Assembly: GCF_000516555.1 (NCBI RefSeq)
Contig: NZ_AZSJ01000007.1
Span: 1,286,099 to 1,350,098, forward strand
Reading direction: 5' to 3'
Source: Afipia sp. P52-10
GTDB taxonomy: Bacteria > Pseudomonadota > Alphaproteobacteria > Rhizobiales > Xanthobacteraceae
DNA: 64,000 nucleotides
In this document: positions 16,578 to 25,523 of the stretch, piece after piece
How positions within the stretch are numbered: the stretch's first letter is position 1
Layout of the letters: the number at the start of each line of letters is the position of its first letter
Position numbers and translations under genes: made by a program
The notes under the pieces: model-generated
Databases searched by the model: none
Told to the model about the DNA's origin: nothing
Seen by the model: only the letters and a program-made list of their open reading frames with translations

Positions 16578-17171
16578 CTATGGTTCCTTGCGCCGGAACC
16601 CGAGCGCAAGGTGCACAAGCTCATCCTCGAATTCTCGTGTTTCCAGATAAGGCGAACTCTCCATCACGGCCGAGCGGATCACGCCGAGCATGGCTCGCGT
16701 GAGCACGAAGGCCGCAACCGGCGTCATCTCACGGTTGTCAGGAAACTTACCCGCGGCGGCCACGAGAAGCTGCGCCACCTCGTCCGCACCCTTCTCCCGC
16801 GGCGCAAGCTGCCACCGCCGCAACATCATGCCGACGATGATCCGCCGCGCGCGCAGACGCCGCGCAAACGCGCCGATCAGCGTCCGCACCACCTCGCGTA
16901 CCGCACTTTCAGGATCAGGCGGATTGGTCACGCTGAGCGATTTGATAATCGAGGCAACGATCTTGTTGCGCTCGCGCGTGGCAAGCGCCTCGATGATCGC
17001 TTCCTTGTCCGCAAAATATTGATACAGGCTGCCGATGCTGACGCCCGCGCGCTCCGCGATCCTGTTGGTGTTCAGCCGCTCTTCGCCCTCGTTCTGGAGA
17101 ATCTGAGTGGCGGCCTCGATGATCGCATCGACGGTCTGCGTGGCGCGGGCCTGGGTCGGCGATTTTCTCAT
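16578..17171 (-). CDS. TetR-family transcriptional regulator
   Basis: A 197-residue TetR protein. The DNA-binding domain spans residues 1-55 (ATQTVDAIIEAATQILQNEGEERLNTNRIAERAGVSIGSLYQYFADKEAII), an excellent match. The C-terminal ligand domain (GAFARRLRARRIIVGMMLRRWQL) is of the common DUF-type and gives no ligand clue. ATG 17171 (MRKSPTQ) gives the usual short leader; ATG 17192 would add seven residues. An inverted repeat at 17239-17255 upstream probably is its operator. The gene at 17401 is divergent. Confidence 0.92.
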   Translation of the reverse strand: MRKSPTQARATQTVDAIIEAATQILQNEGEERLNTNRIAERAGVSIGSLYQYFADKEAIIEALATRERNKIVASIIKSLSVTNPPDPESAVREVVRTLIGAFARRLRARRIIVGMMLRRWQLAPREKGADEVAQLLVAAAGKFPDNREMTPVAAFVLTRAMLGVIRSAVMESSPYLETREFEDELVHLALGFRRKEP

Positions 17172-17238
17172 GATTTCAGAACCTTGAAACACGTCCCGGA
17201 AACGTCGCCATGCGCCGGGAATGCGAGTTTGAAAACTG

Positions 17239-17255
17239 AGTATAGCTCATATACT
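17239..17255. promoter_or_regulatory. Candidate operator of the second TetR gene
   Basis: AGTATA-GCTCA-TATACT is a 6-5-6 inverted repeat, flanked by direct copies of ACTGAG (17235-17240 and 17253-17258). It lies 67 bp upstream of the TetR start and 145 bp upstream of the divergent gene. Confidence 0.6.
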
Positions 17256-17400
17256 GAGCAAAATAGGACCTTTTCAAGAGCGTCTGGTGCCGCAGGGTCG
17301 CTGCGATCACGCGATCGGGGTCGCCACCGGACGCTGTTGACGCAAGGCGTGTTCTCGGCCACGAGGGCAGCGGTTTTCCAATCGAACCTGTGAGGATCAG

Positions 17401-17697
17401 ATGTCTGTCGACGGAAACTGGAACATCACCATGAACACGCCGATGGGCGAGCGGCAGGCGACGCTCACGCTGAAGAGCTCGGGCAGCACCCTCACCGGAA
17501 CGCAGGCCGCGGAGGCCGGATCCGCGGAGATCACCGACGGCAAGGTCGACGGCAACAAGGTCTCATGGAAGGTGTCCATCACCAACCCGATGCCGCTGAC
17601 GCTCGATTTCTCGGGCGTCGTCAACGGCGATGCAATCGAAGGCAAGATGGGGGTCGGCTTCATGGGAAGCTTCCCCTTCTCCGGCTCGCGAGCCTGA
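17401..17697 (+). CDS. Conserved small beta-rich protein
   Basis: The 98-residue product is rich in Gly, Ser and Thr, with alternating polar/hydrophobic residues that predict an all-beta fold (NWNITMNTPMGERQATLTL; VSWKVSITNPMPLTLDFSGVV). Proteins of this kind are common in Bradyrhizobium-type genomes and of unknown role. No signal peptide is seen, so it is cytoplasmic. GAGGATC lies 6 bases before ATG 17401. It is divergent from the TetR gene and may be a target. Confidence 0.7.
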   Translation: MSVDGNWNITMNTPMGERQATLTLKSSGSTLTGTQAAEAGSAEITDGKVDGNKVSWKVSITNPMPLTLDFSGVVNGDAIEGKMGVGFMGSFPFSGSRA

Positions 17698-17758
17698 GCC
17701 GCACGCTTAAGCCAACTCAACGAGCACGCCGGCACCGATCCCTCCGGCCTGCTCGAGA

Positions 17759-18436
17759 TCAGTACCAGATCTGCATCGCCAACCCTTTGGCGTCGGTGGC
17801 CATCTCAGCCGCCGGCAGGCAAAATCCCTGATCGAAATCGCGTGCGGCCAATGCCACAGCGCAGGCATCGAGGACATCGTCCGGCCGCGCGCCCTTGCCG
17901 ATGCGCGCCACAGTGAGCCAGTCGGCGATCGCCGAAAAGCCCTGGTGGCGCAACAGCGCGCAACGAATCGCAACGCCCTCGGCACTCCTCTTCGACGGCA
18001 AGGGCACACCGCCGTTCAGGCGCGCGAAAACCAATTCCGGATGCGCCTCGCGAATGCTCGCCTGCCGGCGCGGTGTCATGATGGCATCGACTTCGCGGAT
18101 TTTCGGCAGCAGGTTCCAGAGCTGAATGGAAATGCCCATTTCATTCCGCAGTCTTAGGGCGCGGACGGCATCCGCATGAGACGGGTAATTCCAGAGATTG
18201 CGCTGGACGCCCGTGAACACCCGCGACGCATGGGGTCGCAACATCGCCCGCGCAGCGAGATCGCATGCCCGCAGCCCACGATCTGGCAAGCCGATCGGCA
18301 TATCGATCGCCGCACGATCGAAAGCCATGGTCAACAAGTCGGCAGCAGCCTTCAGGAACAGCAACTCGTGGGCCGCACCCTCGATGCGGACAGCCACCCA
18401 GCCCTGCCGATATCCATCGAGCCCCACGGCGATCAT
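17759..18436 (-). CDS. DUF429 (predicted RNase H-like) protein
   Basis: The 225-residue product starts with GLDGYRQGWVAV, the first strand and aspartate of the RNase H-like DUF429 fold. It continues with AAIDMPIGLPDRGLRACDLAARAMLRPHASRVFTG and REAHPELVFARLNGG, both diagnostic. The closing DDVLDACAVALAARDF supplies the last acidic residues. Nuclease activity is predicted from the fold only. ATG 18436 sets the start. It converges with the gene at 17401. Confidence 0.88.
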   Translation of the reverse strand: MIAVGLDGYRQGWVAVRIEGAAHELLFLKAAADLLTMAFDRAAIDMPIGLPDRGLRACDLAARAMLRPHASRVFTGVQRNLWNYPSHADAVRALRLRNEMGISIQLWNLLPKIREVDAIMTPRRQASIREAHPELVFARLNGGVPLPSKRSAEGVAIRCALLRHQGFSAIADWLTVARIGKGARPDDVLDACAVALAARDFDQGFCLPAAEMATDAKGLAMQIWY

Positions 18437-18595
18437 CGTCGAGAGATTAGGGCATGATCCAGCAAACGTGTGTAGCGATTTTCGAGAAAGATCACACCCA
18501 AAGAGCGAATCGCAACGACGATTGGTCCAGATTGGATCGCACCGCCCGTGAGCTCGCGATCCAAGCGAACGCAACAGGCTCTCAACATCAGGCTC

Positions 18596-19366
18596 TCAAC
18601 GACCGTCCTTGTCGCCGATCACAAAGGGCGCTGCGACCGCACCGAGACTGACAACCCTATCGGTGATGGCGGTCGCCGGGGCAAACGTCGCATCGCCCGA
18701 ATACTCGGCGACGAAGCGGCGCGCTTCGACACTCGACGCCGACGTGATGAAGCTCGCCCGCCCCGAGCCGTCCAGCGGCACGTCCCGCGCCAGGATCGTT
18801 GCTCCTTCACGAAACGCAACGTGACCGCTTGCTTTCAGGCCGTTGGCGCCGACATCGACCGTCAGCAACACGGTGCCTCCGGCGCTGTGAACCGCCGCCA
18901 GCGTCAGTTCCGGCCTGACCAGCACCCGATGAATGATGGTGCGGGAGACGCTCGGCTGCACGATGGTTGGCATGAAAGCCTGGGTGCCGCGATACTCGGC
19001 GCGGATACGGCGAACGCCTGCCGGCAGGTTCGATACCGTGATCGACGGAGACGTGGCGCTGGCGCGGCCGAGCCAGCGCGCGGTTGTCTCATCGAAGAAA
19101 TCGATCTCACCGCCAGGCACGGCACCGTGTGCTGCATCGATCTTGGCCGTGAATGTCACCGGCTCGCCGAGCGGGCTGCGCTCGCGCGACGCATGCAACG
19201 TGGTGCTCGTCTCGATGCTGACGATCTCGGCCTGCGTGCGCGCCGGACGCACCGCAGCAGCGATACACAGAGCGGCGATGGCACCGCCAAGCAGCACCGC
19301 CATCATACATTTGCGGACGCCGTGCGTCCGCCGGACCAACCATCGCCACGTGCGGTTCGCTCGCAT
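18596..19366 (-). CDS. Exported protein with two Ig-like (Big_3_5) repeats
   Basis: The 256-residue product has an N-terminal membrane helix (residues 20-39; CMMAVLLGGAIAALCIAAAV) serving as signal or anchor. Two bacterial Ig-like repeats follow: residues about 50-135 (SPLGEPVTFTAKI...GGEIDFFDETT...IRAEYRGTQAFMPTIV) and about 150-240 (GGTVLLTVDVGANGLKASGHVAFREG...FVAEYSGDATFAPA). Such repeats occur in surface and periplasmic proteins that bind partners. A short tandem repeat (CAGGCTCTCAAC twice, near 18575-18600) covers the 3' end. No obvious partner gene lies beside it. Confidence 0.75.
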   Translation of the reverse strand: MRANRTWRWLVRRTHGVRKCMMAVLLGGAIAALCIAAAVRPARTQAEIVSIETSTTLHASRERSPLGEPVTFTAKIDAAHGAVPGGEIDFFDETTARWLGRASATSPSITVSNLPAGVRRIRAEYRGTQAFMPTIVQPSVSRTIIHRVLVRPELTLAAVHSAGGTVLLTVDVGANGLKASGHVAFREGATILARDVPLDGSGRASFITSASSVEARRFVAEYSGDATFAPATAITDRVVSLGAVAAPFVIGDKDGR

Positions 19367-19430
19367 CGTTCGCCCCGTCGTACCGGCATCGCCACAGCAG
19401 GCACGCCGTGCGGTGCCGACCCCGCCGCGA

Positions 19431-21077
19431 TCAGCCGAGATTCAACTCCTTGAAGAAGTCATTGCCCTTGTCATCGACGACGATGAACGCCGGGAAATCT
19501 TCGACCTCGATCCGCCAGATCGCCTCCATGCCGAGTTCGGGATACTCCACGACTTCGACCTTCTTGATGCAGTGCTCGGCAAGGTTCGCCGCCGCGCCAC
19601 CGATCGAACCGAGATAGAAACCGCCATACTTCTTGCAAGCTTCCCGCACCGCCGGTGCGCGATTGCCCTTCGCCACCATCACCATCGAGCCGCCTGCAGC
19701 CTGGAATTGGTCGACGAACGAATCCATTCGACCTGCTGTGGTCGGGCCGAACGCCCCGGAGGCGTAACCTTCCGGAGTCTTGGCAGGGCCGGCGTAATAG
19801 ACTGGATGGTTCTTGAAGTAGTCCGGCAAGCCCTCGCCGCGGTCCAGCCGCTCACGCAATTTGGCATGCGCCGCATCGCGGGCGACGATCATGGTGCCGG
19901 TAAGCGAGACGCGGGTCTTGATCGGGTATTGCGTCAACGTTGCGAGGATTTGCTTCATCGGCTGGTTGAGATCGATCTTTACGACCTCGCCACCGAGCGA
20001 TGTTTCCCTCACCTCCGGCAGATATTGCGACGGATTGTGCTCCAGCTCTTCGAGATAGATGCCGTCCTTGGTGATCTTGCCGAGCACCTGGCGATCGGCC
20101 GAGCACGACACGCCAAGCCCGATCGGCAGCGACGCACCGTGACGCGGCAGGCGGATCACACGCACGTCATGGCAGAAGTACTTTCCGCCGAACTGGGCGC
20201 CGACGCCGAGCGATTGCGTCATCTTCAGGATTTCCTGCTCCATCTCCAGGTCGCGGAAGGCGTGACCATCGGCAGACCCTTGCGTCGGCAGCGCATCGAG
20301 ATAGCGCGCCGAGGCGAGCTTCACGGTCTTCATGGTCAGTTCAGCGCTGGTGCCGCCGATGACGATGGCGAGGTGATACGGCGGACATGCGGCGGTACCG
20401 AGCGTCAGCACCTTTTCCTTCAGGAAGGCCAACATGCGGTCGCGGGTAAGGATCGACGGCGTCGCCTGGAACAGGAAGCTTTTGTTGGCCGAACCGCCAC
20501 CCTTGGCCATGAACATGAACTTGTAGGCGTCGTCGCCTTCCGCGTAGATCTCGCACTGCGCGGGCATGTTGTTCTGGGTGTTCTTCTCCTCAAACATCGA
20601 CAATGGCGCGACCTGCGAGTAGCGCAAGTTGCGCTTCAGATACGCATCGCGGGCGCCCTCGGCGAGCGCCGCCTCGTCGTCGCCCTCGGTGATGACGCGC
20701 GAGCCCTTCTTGCCCATGATGATTGCGGTGCCGGTGTCCTGGCACATCGGCAGCACGCCGCCGGCGGCGATGTTCGCATTCTTCAGAAAGTCGAACGCAA
20801 CGAACTTGTCGTTATCGCTCGCTTCCTTGTCCTCGAGAATCGAGCGCAGCTGCTTCAGGTGCCCCGGCCGCAGATAGTGGTTGATATCGATGAAGGCCGC
20901 CTCGCTGAGCAGGCGCAATGCATCGCGCGAGATGACCAGCATCTCCTTGCCCATCACCGTCTCGACCCGCACACCCTCCGATGAGATTTTCTTGTAAGGG
21001 GTCTCGTCCTTGCCAAGCGGAAACAATGGGGTGTGCTTGTAAGGCGGGATGGCGGGCGCAGTGAAGGGTGCATTCAT
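19431..21077 (-). CDS. fumA: Fumarate hydratase class I
   Basis: The 548-residue enzyme converts fumarate to L-malate in the TCA cycle using an oxygen-sensitive 4Fe-4S cluster. Cluster cysteines are C112 (PMCQDTGT), C231 (AACPPYH) and C325 (VSCSADRQ). They align with C105, C224 and C318 of E. coli FumA as I recall, a constant seven-residue offset. The C-terminal beta domain ([10 protein letters not shown]...[34 protein letters not shown]) is complete, so this is the single-chain form. It stands alone and converges on nothing; no regulatory site was recognised. Confidence 0.96.
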   Translation of the reverse strand: MNAPFTAPAIPPYKHTPLFPLGKDETPYKKISSEGVRVETVMGKEMLVISRDALRLLSEAAFIDINHYLRPGHLKQLRSILEDKEASDNDKFVAFDFLKNANIAAGGVLPMCQDTGTAIIMGKKGSRVITEGDDEAALAEGARDAYLKRNLRYSQVAPLSMFEEKNTQNNMPAQCEIYAEGDDAYKFMFMAKGGGSANKSFLFQATPSILTRDRMLAFLKEKVLTLGTAACPPYHLAIVIGGTSAELTMKTVKLASARYLDALPTQGSADGHAFRDLEMEQEILKMTQSLGVGAQFGGKYFCHDVRVIRLPRHGASLPIGLGVSCSADRQVLGKITKDGIYLEELEHNPSQYLPEVRETSLGGEVVKIDLNQPMKQILATLTQYPIKTRVSLTGTMIVARDAAHAKLRERLDRGEGLPDYFKNHPVYYAGPAKTPEGYASGAFGPTTAGRMDSFVDQFQAAGGSMVMVAKGNRAPAVREACKKYGGFYLGSIGGAAANLAEHCIKKVEVVEYPELGMEAIWRIEVEDFPAFIVVDDKGNDFFKELNLG

Positions 21078-21297
21078 GACAGGGCTCGCAAAACAGGCTG
21101 ACGTCGAACGGCCGTGCGGAACAAGGTCCTCGGCTCAATGGAATGGTTCTAAGCATTTTTGGACCGAAAAGAACAGCCAGCCGTGCTCCGCCCCCTGAGC
21201 GCTCCGCATGCTTGGGCGACGAGCTGCCACCCCGGCGCATGGCGACAGCTCTGCATTTTCGCTAAGTTACCGCTTCTTCGTCATTTTTACGCTCCGC

Positions 21298-21699
21298 ATG
21301 TCCCGCCTCTCCACTGCCCTTTCGCTCGCGCTGATCGCCTGTGCCCTCATTGTGCGGGCGGACGCGCAGGAAATCCCGCCGCTCGCAGAGATGCGTGCCA
21401 AGGTGGAGGCTTATGTGAAGCGGACCTTTCCGGTATTCGACCCCGCCAAAGCGCGGGTCGAATACGCCGACCTCAACGGCGACGGCTTGCCGGAAGCGTT
21501 CGTGGCCGTCCGCGAGCCGTCCTGCGGTGAAGACGGATGCGCTTTCGTGCTGGATATTGCCGACGATACCGCCCGCGAAATCGCGGCCTTTGCCGGCGGC
21601 GAACTGCGGGCGCTGCAGACCAAAAGCGGCGGCTGGCGCGATATCGCTCTCGATGGACGGCGGCTGCGCTGGCGGAACGGTACCTACGAACAGCCCTGA
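21298..21699 (+). CDS. Exported hypothetical protein with an EF-hand-like loop
   Basis: A 133-residue protein with a signal peptide (residues 1-22, ending ADAQ). The mature part contains YADLNGDGLPEAF, a DxNxDG calcium-loop-like sequence also found in FG-GAP/VCBS-type repeats. Two cysteines (PSCGEDGC) may form a disulfide. ATG 21298 was chosen because it gives the signal peptide directly. The gene is divergent from fumA and 71 bp upstream of the PPC-domain gene. Function unknown. Confidence 0.7.
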   Translation: MSRLSTALSLALIACALIVRADAQEIPPLAEMRAKVEAYVKRTFPVFDPAKARVEYADLNGDGLPEAFVAVREPSCGEDGCAFVLDIADDTAREIAAFAGGELRALQTKSGGWRDIALDGRRLRWRNGTYEQP

Positions 21700-21770
21700 T
21701 TTTCTCCCGTCTGCGGCCTGGAACCCCGTCGGATATCCGTCGTTCTTTCCATTCACAGGAGACGGCAGCC

Positions 21771-22214
21771 ATGCAGTGCAAGCTTCTGCACGACAACGAC
21801 GGCCAGCGCACCTTCGCTGTGGTGCTGGATACCGGCGACGAGGTGATGACGACCCTGTCGGCCTTCATCGCACGCGAGAGGCTCGGCGCCGCGCACGTCA
21901 GCGCGATCGGCGCCCTGAGCGATGCGGTCCTGCAGTATTTCGACTGGGCCGAGAAGCAATATGTCGCGATCCCGGTCCGCGAGCAGGTGGAAGTCGCCTC
22001 TCTGCTTGGGGACGTGGCCGAGGGCCCGGACGGTAAACCCGCGCTGCACCTGCACATCGTCGTGGGCAAGCGGGACGGCAGTGCGATCGCCGGCCATCTG
22101 CGGAAAGCTCACGTACGCCCGACGCTCGAGGTGATCGTCACCGAAAGCCCGGAGCACTTGCGCAAGCGTTACGATCCGGAGAGCGGCCTCGCGCTGATCC
22201 GCGCCGACGCCTGA
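21771..22214 (+). CDS. PPC/DUF296 domain protein
   Basis: The 147-residue product is a single PPC (DUF296) domain. GQRTFAVVLDTGDEVMTTLSAFIARERLGAAHVSAIGALSDAVLQYFD opens it, and ALHLHIVVGKRDGSAIAGHLRKAHVRPTLEVIVTE closes it, including the conserved HxH and GHL features. In plants the domain sits behind AT-hooks; in bacteria it is a stand-alone trimer of unknown role, possibly metal- or ligand-binding. AGGAGAC lies about 8 bases before ATG 21771. Confidence 0.9.
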   Translation: MQCKLLHDNDGQRTFAVVLDTGDEVMTTLSAFIARERLGAAHVSAIGALSDAVLQYFDWAEKQYVAIPVREQVEVASLLGDVAEGPDGKPALHLHIVVGKRDGSAIAGHLRKAHVRPTLEVIVTESPEHLRKRYDPESGLALIRADA

Positions 22215-22246
22215 ATCCGGATGCTCTGCGTAGCCGCAACAGACGG

Positions 22247-22450
22247 CTACGCAGCAATCGGACGATCGGCGGCGGCAGCTTTGCGCGGGAGGACCGCGAT
22301 CGCGGCAAACTCGTAGTTGCAGGCGGTGCATGCCCATACATACGTGACGCACGCGTCACCAGGCTCCGACCAGATCGGTGCAGCGATCGGCTTGCCGCAC
22401 TGGGCACAGGGATTGTTATGGGGATGAAAGTCGAAACCGGCCGCTGGCAT
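22247..22450 (-). CDS. Small zinc-ribbon-like protein
   Basis: A 67-residue protein with two CxxC pairs (NPCAQCGKPIAAPIW and WACTACNYEF), consistent with a single zinc ribbon. Such proteins are conserved hypotheticals in rhizobia. It converges with the PPC gene. The start at ATG 22450 follows a weak GAGAG box. Role unknown. Confidence 0.65.
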   Translation of the reverse strand: MPAAGFDFHPHNNPCAQCGKPIAAPIWSEPGDACVTYVWACTACNYEFAAIAVLPRKAAAADRPIAA

Positions 22451-22762
22451 GACATGCCTCTCTCTTGCATCCAGGCAACCGTCGTTGCCGCAACGGGATG
22501 CAAATGTTGGAAACGAACCGCGCGCCCCTGCACCCGATCATTGCCGAAGCGCGCCACCGGTCAAGACAAATCGCTGCTGCGCCGCGTCGAATGGGTCAGT
22601 GGCTCGAACCATTCCGGCGGTGGATAAAGACCAAACCGCCACGACGCCGTCACAATCGAGCCCCGCCGGACAACCGCATCACGTCGCGCGGACGACGGTT
22701 GACTTCAACCGCATGCCGCCCGCAAGAAGACACAGCGATCCGATACATCTGGAGCGATGCCG

Positions 22763-23122
22763 ATGTCCGATACAAAAACATTCACCGGCGGCTGCCACTG
22801 CGGCCTCGTGCGCTACGAGTGCACGACCGACCTCGCGATGGTGACCGCATGCAACTGTTCGATCTGCACCAAGAAGGGCCTGCACATTGCCTTCCTCGAT
22901 CCCGTGAGCTTCAGCCTGCGCGCCGGCGAGGACGCGCTGAAGGAGTATAAATTCAACCGCCACCTGATCGCCCATCAGATGTGCAGCGAGTGCGGCGTCG
23001 AGGTGTTCGCGCGGGGCCAGAAGCCTGACGGGGCGAAGGTGATCGCCGTCAACGTTTCAACCTTCGACGGCGTCGACCTCGCCAGCATCAAGATGACGCC
23101 GTTCGACGGCAAGAACCTTTAA
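22763..23122 (+). CDS. GFA-family (glutathione-dependent formaldehyde-activating-like) protein
   Basis: A 119-residue Mss4-like fold protein with the zinc and glutathione cysteines of the GFA family: GGCHCGLVRYEC, ACNCSICTKKG and MCSECGVEVFARG. Gfa was described in Paracoccus, where it speeds S-hydroxymethylglutathione formation; most homologues have no proven activity. I prefer ATG 22763 because GGAG is 8 bases upstream, rather than two bases for ATG 22757. It converges with the GST gene (8-bp gap). Confidence 0.9.
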   Translation: MSDTKTFTGGCHCGLVRYECTTDLAMVTACNCSICTKKGLHIAFLDPVSFSLRAGEDALKEYKFNRHLIAHQMCSECGVEVFARGQKPDGAKVIAVNVSTFDGVDLASIKMTPFDGKNL

Positions 23123-23130
23123 TCCAGGTC

Positions 23131-23844
23131 TTAGCGATCCAGGGCCTTGTATCGCCGGAAGATGCCGTACTCGTTGAAAGCGATGCGTTTGTCGGACGCG
23201 AGATAGGCCTTGATGCGCGGCCGCTCGGCGACACGATCCCTGACATCCAGCACGCGGGGAATGGCCTTCTCGAAACGCTTCATCCGTTTGGGAAATGCGT
23301 AGCGCAAGCCTTCCACGAGCTGGAACAGGGACAAATCCACGTAGCTGAGCCTTCGTCCCAGGGCGTAGGGCCCGTCGCTGCGCTTCAGAATGTCTTCGAA
23401 GTAGCCGAGATACTTCGGCACCCGCTGCTTCCAGAATTCGTCGGTCCGGCGCTTCGCCGCCGCACGCTGTTCTTCGTAATAGAGCGTCGGTCCGAGCGGG
23501 TGATGGGTATCGTGGATCTCGGACACGAAGTCGGTGATGGTGAGTTGCAATCCATGCAGTTGCAGCCGTGCAGCTTCGGCTTTCGGCGCAAGGCCATGAC
23601 GCGTCCCGAGGAACAACAAGATGTTGGCGGTGTGGCCGATAATCTGGTTGCCGAATTTAAGGAACGGCGGCGCAAAGGGTGGAACCGCGAGCCGCTTGGT
23701 CTCCATCAGCTTGGACATCGCCTGCATGCCGTTCTTGGAACGGCGCGCCACATCGACATAGTCCGCACCCGCTTCGGCCAGCGCCAGGCGCACGAACTCG
23801 CCGCGCCCCTGGATCATCGGCCAATAGTAGAGCTCGTACGCCAT
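23131..23844 (-). CDS. Glutathione S-transferase family protein
   Basis: A 237-residue cytosolic GST. The thioredoxin-like N-domain starts YELYYWPMIQGRGEFVRLALAEAGADYVDV; the arrangement YxxxxxGRGEFxR is that of sigma/alpha-like GSTs, with Tyr as likely catalytic residue. The C-terminal helical domain includes YALGRRLSYVDLSLFQLVEGL. ATG 23844 is favoured since GGAGG lies 8 bases before it. The neighbouring GFA-family gene converges, so a shared thiol-detoxification theme is possible but not shown. Confidence 0.9.
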   Translation of the reverse strand: MAYELYYWPMIQGRGEFVRLALAEAGADYVDVARRSKNGMQAMSKLMETKRLAVPPFAPPFLKFGNQIIGHTANILLFLGTRHGLAPKAEAARLQLHGLQLTITDFVSEIHDTHHPLGPTLYYEEQRAAAKRRTDEFWKQRVPKYLGYFEDILKRSDGPYALGRRLSYVDLSLFQLVEGLRYAFPKRMKRFEKAIPRVLDVRDRVAERPRIKAYLASDKRIAFNEYGIFRRYKALDR

Positions 23845-24004
23845 CACCATAGCCTCCCTGTTGTTTCCGGGAAGGAGACACGGCGCGCGTACGGCGAGTC
23901 AACCGAGCACGGCTGCACGGCACGCAAGGCTGCGTTGGCCTACGGCCGTGGGCTCACCTTCGTACGAACGACGTGTCGCACCGCGCTCAAACAAGGCTCA
24001 AACA

Positions 24005-24034
24005 AAAACGGCGACCCGAGCGGACCGCCGTTTT
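24005..24034 (-). terminator. Rho-independent terminator of the Tim44-like gene
   Basis: AAAACGGCG and CGCCGTTTT pair around a 12-base loop. On the minus strand it is followed by TTTTTG, and it lies 29 bp past the stop codon of the Tim44-like gene. Confidence 0.75.
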
Positions 24035-24062
24035 CTTTTCGTTTCGATAACAGTCTTGCCGA

Positions 24063-25082
24063 TTAGGCGGCCTGCTGGATCGCCGAGAGCATCCAGTCGC
24101 CATTGTTCGGACGCACGAACGTCCACAGTTCGGTCGCTTCGATCGGCTGCTCGCCACCTTCGACGACGCGCCCGGTCGCGCGGTCGATCGTCTTGTCGAC
24201 CAGGCCGAAACGCATCGCGACCGTCGCATAGTCGTCAGCACCTTCGCGCCAGGCCTCGGCGAGATCGCCCTGCAGCAGCTTGACGTCGGTGACCTTGTTG
24301 ACCACGCCCTTGGCGGCAGTGTCCGCGAGGTCGGCCGTGAAATACGACTCCATCTCCGGCGTGGTCAGGCGGGCCAGCGCGGCCTTGTCCTCGTTCGACC
24401 AGGCCGTCTGAATCTCGCCAAGCAGCCGCTCGAATGCATCGTAGTCATCGGGCGTGATCCGGATCGGCGCGGAAGCAGGCGCTGCCTGGGCCCCGAAACC
24501 ACCGAGACCACCACCGAGGCCGCCGCCAAGTCGGCTGCCCGTTGTACCAACCCCGCCCGCTGCAGGGCCGCCCTGAGGCTGCGCCGAACCCGCATCGAAA
24601 TGCGCCGGACCGCTCGCATAGGACGGCGCATTTCGGCTACGCCACCAGCGCAGCGCGAACATCACCACCAGCGCGATCAGGCCGATCTGCAGCAGCAGGC
24701 CGAACATCGAGGCAAGGCCGCCAAGGCCACCAAACAGGCTACCGCCGAACAGCATGCCGAGCAGGCCCGCGCCGAGGAAGCCGGCCGCGAAGCCGCCAAG
24801 CATTCCCATCCCCGGACGGTTGAACATGCCGCCCTTGGCCGCTGGAGCCGCCGCGGGCGCAGTGGGTTGCGCCTGGGTGCGCTGCATCGGCTGCGCCGCC
24901 ATCGGCGAGGTTTTGGTGGAGGGCGGCGCGGAGAATGTATGCGATCCACGCGAGCCGGCGCTGCCGCCGCGACCGACGCGAGCGTCGGCGACCGACGAGA
25001 TCGCAATCGAGGCCGGCAACGCCAACGCCATCGCGACGGCCGCGGTCTTGAAGAATGCGCGCATGCGCTTCGAAGACATCAT
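24063..25082 (-). CDS. Tim44-like domain membrane protein
   Basis: The 339-residue protein has an N-terminal signal/anchor (residues 8-34), a Gly/Ala/Pro-rich linker, a Gly-rich double membrane segment (residues about 90-150; GGFAAGFLGAGLLGMLFGG...MFGLLLQIGLIALVVMFALRWW), a second Gly-rich linker, and a C-terminal Tim44-like/NTF2-fold domain (DYDAFERLLGEIQTAWSNEDKAALARLTTPEMESYF to the end). Tim44-domain proteins of alphaproteobacteria are thought to act at the inner membrane. ATG 25082 (GAAGGG 6 bases upstream) or 25079 starts it. Confidence 0.88.
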   Translation of the reverse strand: MMSSKRMRAFFKTAAVAMALALPASIAISSVADARVGRGGSAGSRGSHTFSAPPSTKTSPMAAQPMQRTQAQPTAPAAAPAAKGGMFNRPGMGMLGGFAAGFLGAGLLGMLFGGSLFGGLGGLASMFGLLLQIGLIALVVMFALRWWRSRNAPSYASGPAHFDAGSAQPQGGPAAGGVGTTGSRLGGGLGGGLGGFGAQAAPASAPIRITPDDYDAFERLLGEIQTAWSNEDKAALARLTTPEMESYFTADLADTAAKGVVNKVTDVKLLQGDLAEAWREGADDYATVAMRFGLVDKTIDRATGRVVEGGEQPIEATELWTFVRPNNGDWMLSAIQQAA

Positions 25083-25478
25083 CTGAATCCCTTCAATCCC
25101 CGGCATTGGGGAAACGGCCTTAAATTGGGCATCTATCAGCGAATGTGAAGGTGACAACGGAACGCATCCCTGCGGCTCTCGGTCGCGGCGACGTGGATGA
25201 ACCGGCAATGATTCCGGCGAATTCGCCCATGGGCGACGCCAAGGCGGCAGACGTTTCGCTCTGCGGCATTCTCAACTCAGACCGTAAAACCGTTCACGGC
25301 CCAGGCATCCCCCTGTCGATCGATAGCGGCCATCTCTCCAGACCAACGCGTATCGAGCCCTAGGGGGCTCTCCCTATACATCGGCCATTTGTGGCATCAT
25401 GACCATAAGCAGTCGGGGCAACCCCAAGTCCGCGCGGTCAAGCATTGCGATGATAGCGCGGGCGGCCCAGTTTTCTCT
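25083..25478. other. Non-coding stretch between the Tim44-like gene and the cckA 3' end
   Basis: No convincing gene. It should contain the promoter of the Tim44-like gene. Two compact hairpins occur near the middle: GAGCCC-TAGG-GGGCTC (25355-25370) and GGGG-CAA-CCCC near 25415. They could belong to a small RNA or act as the cckA terminator, but without T-runs I cannot decide. Confidence 0.35.
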
Positions 25479-25523
25479 ATGACCTAAGTCCTGATGACCT
25501 AAGTCTTGATGACCTAAGTCTTG
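25479..25523. repeat. Three tandem 15-bp repeats over the cckA stop codon
   Basis: Units at 25479-25493, 25494-25508 and 25509-25523 read ATGACCTAAGTC then CTG or TTG. The last unit holds the final codons and stop of cckA; the other two are downstream copies. Confidence 0.9.

Noticed and set aside
18933..20984. 683-codon plus-strand open frame opposite fumA and the Ig-like gene
   Set aside because: It is antisense to a clearly real enzyme gene; high GC keeps the opposite strand open. Its translation is Arg/His/Leu-rich with no family resemblance.
25145..25363. 72-codon plus-strand frame between the Tim44-like gene and cckA
   Set aside because: No ribosome binding site, mixed composition, and it lies in a promoter region.
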